10,123 nt of DNA, from contig WTGD01000218.1 in the NCBI GenBank assembly GCA_011523725.1, positions 1 to 10,123 of the forward strand, in the 5' to 3' direction. The position numbers were made by a program, and so were the translations under genes. The notes beneath the pieces were generated by a model. That model saw only the letters and a list, made by a program, of their open reading frames with translations, was not told the DNA's origin and searched no databases. Numbering within the stretch: the stretch's first letter is position 1; each line of letters opens with the position of its first letter. This document shows, piece by piece, positions 6,328 to 10,123 of the stretch. This DNA comes from Nitrospinota bacterium. Its GTDB lineage: Bacteria; UBA8248.

Positions 6328-7329
6328 ATGACGCAAAAAGGGGTCGTATTGTGGCATCAGGAGACCATCGACGCGCGCGACGTACCGCGATTCGCCCGGT
6401 GGTGCGAGGATTCCGGCATCGATTCGCTCTGGTTTCCCGAAACCTGGGTGCGCGACGGCGGCATCCTCATCGCCATGGCGGCGCAGGCGGTGGACAAGAT
6501 CAAGCTGGGGGCCGCGGTGTTCAACATCTACGGCAGAACGCCCGGCCTCATGGCGCAGACGGCGGCGGAGCTCGACGTGTTGAGCAACGGCCGCTTTCGT
6601 CTTGGAATCGGATCGAGCGGCAAAGCGGTGATCGAGAACTGGCACGGGACTCCTTTCGGCAGTCCTCTCAAGAGGTCTCGTGAGATGGTCGAAGCCCTGC
6701 GCCAGGCGTTCCGGGGCGAGCGCGTGGAACTGAAGGGTGAAATCTACCAGCTGAGCGGCTTCAAACTCAGGCGAAAGCCGGTGCAGGAGCGTCTGCCCAT
6801 CTACCTGGGCTCGAACGGCCCGAACTATACGAGGCTGACCGGGGAGATCGCAGACGGCTGGATTCCCTTCTGTATACCCTTTTCGAGGACGAAGGATGCG
6901 CTCAAATTCCTGGCAGAGGGTGCTGAATCGGCGGGCAGGGCAGTCTCGGAGCTCGACGTGGCGCCCTTCGTCTACACGGCGCCCTTTGACGATCTGGATC
7001 GCGCGCGCGCACTCGTGAAGCCTGAACTCGGCTTCTACATCGCCGCGATGGGCGATTACTACCAGGCCCAGCTCAAACGCTGGGGTTATGGAGAGGATGC
7101 CGACAACATCCGCGCGGCCTGGCGGAAGGGAGGCCGCAGGGCGGCGGGAGAGGCGCTATCCGATAAGTTGGTGGACGACCTCGCCATCTGCGGCCCCAAA
7201 TCCAGGTGCAACGAGATGCTCGCCGCTATTCGGGAGATGGGCGTCACGCAGCCGCTCTTCCGGATTCCCGACGAGACGCCCGAAGAGGACGTGAGGCGCG
7301 CGCTCAGGACATTGGGAGAACTCGACTAG
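6328..7329 (+). CDS. Luciferase-like (LLM-class) flavin/F420-dependent oxidoreductase
   Basis: The product belongs to the bacterial luciferase-like TIM-barrel superfamily, whose members use FMN or coenzyme F420 for oxidoreductions. The ATG at 6328 is chosen because GGAGGGG ends about eight bases upstream; it gives 333 residues, normal for the family. The frame is open a further eight codons to a TTG at 6304. Visible hallmarks are GIDSLWFPETW at 30-40, the signature AELDVLSNGRFRLGIGSS at 80-97, LPIYLGSNGPN at 156-166 and GEIADGWIP at 172-180. The pattern resembles F420-dependent methylenetetrahydromethanopterin reductase-like members, but the sequence alone does not settle F420 against FMN or name the substrate. 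It is divergent from the helicase, separated by 78 bp, and convergent with the DinB-family gene, its stop lying four bases from that gene's stop. No own promoter was clear. Confidence 0.88.
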   Translation: MTQKGVVLWHQETIDARDVPRFARWCEDSGIDSLWFPETWVRDGGILIAMAAQAVDKIKLGAAVFNIYGRTPGLMAQTAAELDVLSNGRFRLGIGSSGKAVIENWHGTPFGSPLKRSREMVEALRQAFRGERVELKGEIYQLSGFKLRRKPVQERLPIYLGSNGPNYTRLTGEIADGWIPFCIPFSRTKDALKFLAEGAESAGRAVSELDVAPFVYTAPFDDLDRARALVKPELGFYIAAMGDYYQAQLKRWGYGEDADNIRAAWRKGGRRAAGEALSDKLVDDLAICGPKSRCNEMLAAIREMGVTQPLFRIPDETPEEDVRRALRTLGELD

Positions 7330-7333
7330 CGAA

Positions 7334-7858
7334 CTATGCGGGGTATCGCCCCCAGCCCGCGATATGGCCCCTCAGGTAACAGATTTGTCCCACGTGCGAG
7401 AGGTGGTCGCCGAGAAATCTTCCCAGCACCAGGCCGAGCTTGATGGGCTTCTTGGTGTAGAAATCGATTTCTTCCCTGTCGAGGTCCGCCGCGCTCAATC
7501 CAGAAAGGCAGGGGAGCGTTTTCTCGCGCACCGCTTCGAAATAACCCATCAGGGCGTCCTTGCCGGCTTTGAGAGCCAGCACCTGTTCGAGCGTGAAGCC
7601 CACGCCGGTGCATTCGGGATCGGGCTCCATGCCGAACCGTTCGTGCCATTTCCCTTCCATCCAGAGTTCCGGGGTTCCGCCGAGGAACGAAAACGTCTTG
7701 TCCTCAAAGCGCGTCATGTGCCAGACGAGCCAGCCCATGGGGTTGTCGTTCGGGCCGGGTTGAAGCATGAGGTCCGCATCGGTGACGTCTTCCATGACCT
7801 CTCTGAGCCGCATGCCGTAGGCTTCGAGGCGCTCCCTGATGATTGTCGGCGCATCCAT
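7334..7858 (-). CDS. DinB-family putative metal-dependent four-helix-bundle protein
   Basis: The 174-residue product looks like a DinB/DUF664-type protein: a four-helix bundle binding a divalent metal through three histidines. The candidates are His47 in GWLVWHMTRFED and His152 and His155 in GDHLSHVGQI, the family's typical spacing. Members include thiol-dependent transferases and maleylpyruvate isomerase-like enzymes; the substrate here is unknown. The frame is open upstream to 7921, but the ATG at 7858 is preceded by GGAGGA at good distance and gives a start at MDAPTIIRERLEAYG, the usual beginning of the first helix. It lies downstream of the selenoprotein gene on the same strand, with a likely terminator between them. 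Its 3' end faces the luciferase-like gene with no room for a terminator. Confidence 0.82.
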   Translation of the reverse strand: MDAPTIIRERLEAYGMRLREVMEDVTDADLMLQPGPNDNPMGWLVWHMTRFEDKTFSFLGGTPELWMEGKWHERFGMEPDPECTGVGFTLEQVLALKAGKDALMGYFEAVREKTLPCLSGLSAADLDREEIDFYTKKPIKLGLVLGRFLGDHLSHVGQICYLRGHIAGWGRYPA

Positions 7859-7885
7859 GCCGGGTTTCCTCCGTTCGCTGCGGAA

Positions 7886-7913
7886 ACGAAAACGCCCCTC
7901 GAAAACGGGGGCG
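7886..7913 (-). terminator. Intrinsic terminator after the deiodinase-like selenoprotein gene
   Basis: On the minus strand CGCCCC (7913-7908) pairs with GGGGCG (7898-7893); an inner CG/CG pair closes a TTTT loop, with one bulged base. The stem is followed by TTTTCGTTT. It starts about 20 bases after the TAA at 7934 and ends about 30 bases before the DinB-family ATG. Confidence 0.65.
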
Positions 7914-7933
7914 CTTCTCAAAGACGAATTTCG

Positions 7934-8626
7934 TTAGATAGCCGTGCCGGCGCGAGCGGTGAAGATGGTGTGCTCCACTTTGGGCATCCCCTTGAACTTC
8001 GGATCCTCGTTCACCATCTTGGCCAGATATTCATCCACGTGCTCCGCGTTGGACCAGGTGCACTTGTAGGCGACCTTCCCGTCCTTGCCGATGAGCCAGA
8101 TAGTGTTCGGTAGGTCTCCGAGCATGGCGTGTACCTTCTGGTCCATCTCGTCGACCAGAATGTTCGTCTCCATGCTCTTGATCTCGGCCAGCTTCTGGGC
8201 ATAGCTCCGCTTGTGCTCGTAGGATTCATGGTTTCTGATCTCGGGGAATCCGCGTTCGCCCGCGTGAGGCTCCCTCACGTAGAGATTGAATACGGCCACG
8301 TCGCGCTCCGCGTATTTCTCCTGCAACTCCTCATAAAACGGCACCTGCCGCCTGTAGGGCGGTCACGTGATGGCGCCCGTGGTGATCACCACGTATTTCT
8401 TGCCCAGATAATCCGCCATGCGGTGGGTGTTCCCGTGAATGTCCTTGAGTTCGAAGTCAGGGAAAGCGGCGCCGGGGGGAAGAACGTTCGGAAATTTCTC
8501 GTAAAAACTCTTGACCCGTTTGCTCGTGACGAGTTTGACGGTCTTCCACAGATTCAGGTACTGCCAGGACCAAAAACCCGCCAGCGGCCCCCAGGGTTTG
8601 GGGACGGAATCGTTTGCCGGCCTCAT
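7934..8626 (-). CDS. Selenocysteine-containing iodothyronine-deiodinase-like redoxin (in-frame TGA read as Sec88)
   Basis: The frame from the ATG at 8626 (GAGGAG nine bases upstream) runs 87 codons to a TGA, then continues in the same frame for 142 codons to TAA. Read through, it gives one 230-residue thioredoxin-fold protein with GAIT-U-PPY at the active site, like the T-U-PPF of vertebrate deiodinases. Downstream homology continues: LYVREPHAGE at 115-124 keeps the deiodinase spacing Tyr-x-x-Glu-x-His (Tyr116, Glu119, His121), EIRNH holds His132, and DEMDQKVHAMLGDLPNTIWL plus DGKVAYK match the C-terminal half. Pre-active-site PGAAFPDFELKDIHG is peroxiredoxin/redoxin-like. No signal peptide is evident. 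Bacterial relatives probably act as thiol/selenol redox enzymes or peroxidases rather than on thyroid hormones; the substrate is unknown. A nonsense-mutated pseudogene is the alternative, but conservation on both sides and the Sec position argue against it. Confidence 0.85.
8336..8353 (-). promoter_or_regulatory. Candidate bacterial SECIS hairpin after the selenocysteine TGA
   Basis: Counting from the base after TGA, bases 10-16 (AGGCGGC) pair with 21-27 (GCCGTTT), including two G-U pairs, around the loop AGGT. The loop GGU is at bases 18-20; in E. coli fdhF the SelB-binding GGU is, from memory, at 19-21. Position and loop therefore fit. A competing hairpin, CCGCC (bases 1-5) with GGCGG (11-15), is mutually exclusive with it. 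The bulged U of the E. coli element is not obvious. Confidence 0.6.
8363..8365 (-). other. In-frame TGA codon, probable selenocysteine insertion site (codon 88)
   Basis: The codon sits between ATC-ACG and CCG-CCC-TAC, coding I-T-U-P-P-Y. Ordinary gene calling would end the gene here or start a second one at the GTG at 8344. TGA is a normal stop for larE, larB and hisC in this window, so a genome-wide code change is not the explanation. Confidence 0.82.
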
Positions 8627-8706
8627 ATAAGGAAACTCCTCTGTAATGTGCGCTGAAATGTATGATGGCGTATGCCCAGTTCCCTTGTTTACCCAATCGC
8701 CGGATG

Positions 8707-8733
8707 AAAAACAACCGCTCGAACACGGGAGCG
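8707..8733 (-). terminator. Weak candidate terminator after the SprT-like gene
   Basis: On the minus strand CGCTC (8733-8729) pairs with GAGCG (8720-8716) over an 8-base loop, followed by GGTTGTTTTTC. The stem is only five base pairs and lies about 90 bases beyond the SprT-like stop, within the leader region of the selenoprotein gene, so it might instead be an attenuator. Confidence 0.3.
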
Positions 8734-8813
8734 AAAGACGGTTCCTGGAGGGCGAGTTTCTTGAATTTTTTTCACTTTATATTTCAATTTCTAATGTCGT
8801 TTATCTAAAGCAG

Positions 8814-8819
8814 ATTATA
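8814..8819 (-). promoter_or_regulatory. Isolated TATAAT, possible -10 box for the selenoprotein gene
   Basis: A perfect TATAAT on the minus strand lies four bases after the SprT-like stop codon, in an AT-rich stretch (about 8760-8825). No acceptable -35 box is seen at 16-18 bp. If used, it gives a leader of about 180 bases before the ATG at 8626. Confidence 0.3.
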
Positions 8820-8823
8820 GAAG

Positions 8824-9639
8824 TTAAAAATCGAACGATAGTTGCGGCTCTTTCTCCGCCGAGGCGTCTTTTTGGGGATGATTCGTAGAAATTCTTTCTT
8901 CTCCTTGGGTGCACGGCGGTTTCTTCCGGGGTTTCTTTGCGCCGGTTTCTTCTGGTGGAGCCTGGGCGAGGTGTTCAGATTCACCCGGAGGGGCCCACCT
9001 CGGGTTTCTCGCTTCGTCTCGGCTCCCACCAGAGACCGCCTCATTCGGTTGTTGCCGGTTCTGGTGATCGTTTCTCGACCGGACGTCTGTGACCGCCGTT
9101 TCGAGCGCCGCCGTCAGGTTTTTTGGCCTTTGCCAGGCTGCCTCTTGCGGGGATGCCCGCTCTCCGCCCCTCGTGCGCATGAGTTTGGTTTTGAGATCCT
9201 CGATGCGCGCGTAAAAGCCGGGGCTGTGGGGCGTGGAGGGGATTCGGAGCAGTTTTCTGTCGATGTGGTGCATGAGTTCGTGGATGAGGGTGTCCAGAAA
9301 CGTCTTGCCTGCGACGACTTGTTTGCGAATGGACGTGAGGTTGGCGATTTCGATCACCGCGCTGTCGCAGCGATAGACGCCGTAGAGCTTGTAGGCGAGT
9401 TTTCCGCCGCGCAGCTTATGGGGTTGGCGCTCTTCAAACACGCGCAGGCGCGCGCGGGGGATTTTGAGATTGCGGCAGATGTTGTCGAGCAGTTCTTGGC
9501 CGAGCGCTTCGCGCTCACGCGCGCTCGTGGATGCGATGAGCCTGCCGGTGAGCTCGCGCTCCCCGGGTGCGGGGTGGTATTCGAGGGCCGGGATTTTGTT
9601 GGAGCGGGTGAAGTCCGGCGTATCGCGGCGTCTGCCCAT
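8824..9639 (-). CDS. SprT/Spartan-like zinc metalloprotease with disordered tail and C-terminal clamp-binding-like motif
   Basis: The 271-residue protein has a zincin centre: HELMH at 120-124 (His120, Glu121, His124) preceded by GKTFLDTLI, and a third ligand, probably His138, in HSPGFYARIEDL, matching the SprT pattern of HExxH followed by H-x-x-x-F. SprT-domain proteases include Spartan, which degrades proteins crosslinked to DNA. From about residue 155 the chain is low in complexity and rich in charged, Pro, Gln and Asn residues, so probably disordered. It ends exactly in QLSFDF (266-271), close to the QLxLxF hexapeptide that binds the bacterial beta sliding clamp. The ATG at 9639 is the only ATG/GTG/TTG-type start at the beginning of the frame; its Shine-Dalgarno sequence is weak, and a GGAAAC-C-GTTTCC palindrome lies just upstream. 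Protease family is well supported; the DNA-repair role is inference. Confidence 0.75.
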   Translation of the reverse strand: MGRRRDTPDFTRSNKIPALEYHPAPGERELTGRLIASTSAREREALGQELLDNICRNLKIPRARLRVFEERQPHKLRGGKLAYKLYGVYRCDSAVIEIANLTSIRKQVVAGKTFLDTLIHELMHHIDRKLLRIPSTPHSPGFYARIEDLKTKLMRTRGGERASPQEAAWQRPKNLTAALETAVTDVRSRNDHQNRQQPNEAVSGGSRDEARNPRWAPPGESEHLAQAPPEETGAKKPRKKPPCTQGEERISTNHPQKDASAEKEPQLSFDF

Positions 9640-9707
9640 GGGAAACCGTTTCCGAGACGAGTCCGGGCGGAACAGGTCGCAGATATGCGATGGGCTAACG
9701 AGTGAGG

Positions 9708-9736
9708 ATTATACGCGAATCGAGCGCCCGTGGCGA
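9708..9736 (-). promoter_or_regulatory. Candidate sigma70 promoter of the SprT-like gene
   Basis: On the minus strand TCGCCA (9736-9731, 4/6) and a perfect TATAAT (9713-9708) are 17 bp apart, in the 114-bp gap after the upstream oxidoreductase. Transcription from near 9701 would give a leader of about 60 bases. No LexA box was recognised. Confidence 0.6.
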
Positions 9737-9753
9737 GAGACCGGGTTGCCGCC

Positions 9754-10123
9754 CTAGTCGGTTTCCAGAATCTCCTCAATCGTCACAATCCGTCTCTCGG
9801 CGTTGCTCTTCAAGATCGCCCGCATGATGGCGAGCGCCCGCACCCCGTGGCGACCGGTGACTTCGGGGTCCCTGTCCTCTCGAATCGCGCCGACGAGGTC
9901 GTCGAACTGCTCGCGGTTGGCGAGTAGCCTTCCTTCCACCAGGTCGTGGTCGAGTTCCACGGTTTCGGTTTCGAGACCTCCCATCAGGTCGATGGGGCGC
10001 TTGAGGGTCGGGTTTTCCGTCGTGGAAAGGCTCAGGTTGGCTTCGGTGCCCTGAATGTCGAAGGCGAAGTGCAACGGCGCCAGATAGCTGCCCGAGATGA
10101 CGCCCATCAGGCCGCTCTTGAAC
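9754..10123 (-). CDS. Gfo/Idh/MocA-family oxidoreductase, C-terminal part (cut by window edge)
   Basis: The frame is open from the right window edge to a TAG at 9754, giving 123 residues of a C terminus. It contains the alpha/beta dehydrogenase domain ending typical of Gfo/Idh/MocA proteins: a strand segment LHFAFDIQGTEANLSLS (10-residue core HFAFDIQGTE), then NREQFDDLVGAIREDRDPEVTG and GVRALAIMRAILKSNAERRI, which matches the family pattern of a bound-region helix followed by a final helix with A-x-x-x-S. These enzymes are NAD(P)-dependent and usually act on sugars, inositols or related polyols. The N-terminal Rossmann domain and the catalytic Glu-Lys-Pro motif lie outside the window, so the substrate cannot be guessed. 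The gene ends 18 bp before the SprT-like promoter. Confidence 0.8.
   Translation of the reverse strand, partial: FKSGLMGVISGSYLAPLHFAFDIQGTEANLSLSTTENPTLKRPIDLMGGLETETVELDHDLVEGRLLANREQFDDLVGAIREDRDPEVTGRHGVRALAIMRAILKSNAERRIVTIEEILETD

Noticed and set aside
7859..7921. N-terminal extension of the DinB-family protein by 21 codons
   Set aside because: It overlaps the terminator hairpin, and the ATG at 7858 has a clear GGAGGA ribosome site.
7934..8344. The portion after the TGA as a separate gene starting at GTG 8344
   Set aside because: It would begin in the middle of the thioredoxin-fold active-site helix, with no ribosome site, and the upstream frame supplies exactly the missing N-terminal half.
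8842..9705. A 287-codon open frame on the plus strand opposite the SprT-like gene
   Set aside because: It mirrors the coding minus strand in GC-rich DNA and its translation resembles no family, whereas the minus strand carries HELMH and a promoter.

Overview
The window is GC-rich bacterial chromosome with tightly packed genes, mixed GTG/TTG/ATG starts and sigma70-type promoters. Nothing in it is phage- or transposon-like. TGA ends larE, larB and hisC, so the standard code applies. The lineage cannot be fixed from the sequence. A nickel-pincer cofactor operon, a luciferase-like oxidoreductase and an apparent selenoprotein suggest a metabolically versatile, probably uncultivated or environmental Gram-negative-type bacterium (low confidence).

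Layout. (a) 1-2348, minus strand: larE-larB-larC, joined by two 4-base GTGA overlaps. They make the nickel-pincer nucleotide cofactor; larC runs off the left edge. (b) 2579-3664, plus strand: hisC, divergent from lar, with facing promoters in the 230-bp gap. (c) 3665-3978: a gene-free stretch with GC-rich inverted repeats and a perfect 19-bp bidirectional terminator between hisC and the convergent HU gene. (d) 3979-6249, minus strand: an HU-family DNA-binding protein with its own promoter, preceded by a DEAD-box RNA helicase with a long basic N-terminal tail. The helicase promoter lies so close to its GTG start that the mRNA is probably leaderless. (e) 6328-7329, plus strand: a luciferase-like (probably F420-dependent) oxidoreductase, convergent with a DinB-family protein at 7334-7858, with 4 bases between the stop codons. 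(f) 7934-8626, minus strand: a gene that looks broken by an in-frame TGA but reads as a full-length selenocysteine-containing iodothyronine-deiodinase-like redoxin, with a SECIS-like hairpin just after the TGA. (g) 8824-9639, minus strand: a SprT/Spartan-like zinc protease whose last six residues resemble a sliding-clamp-binding motif. (h) 9754-10123, minus strand: the C-terminal end of a Gfo/Idh/MocA-family oxidoreductase.

Apart from the lar operon, the genes look like independent units. The strongest signals are the deiodinase-like selenoprotein with its SECIS candidate and the Spartan-like protease with a clamp-binding tail. The three-cysteine LarE, which suggests an iron-sulfur-dependent rather than sacrificial sulfur donor, comes next.
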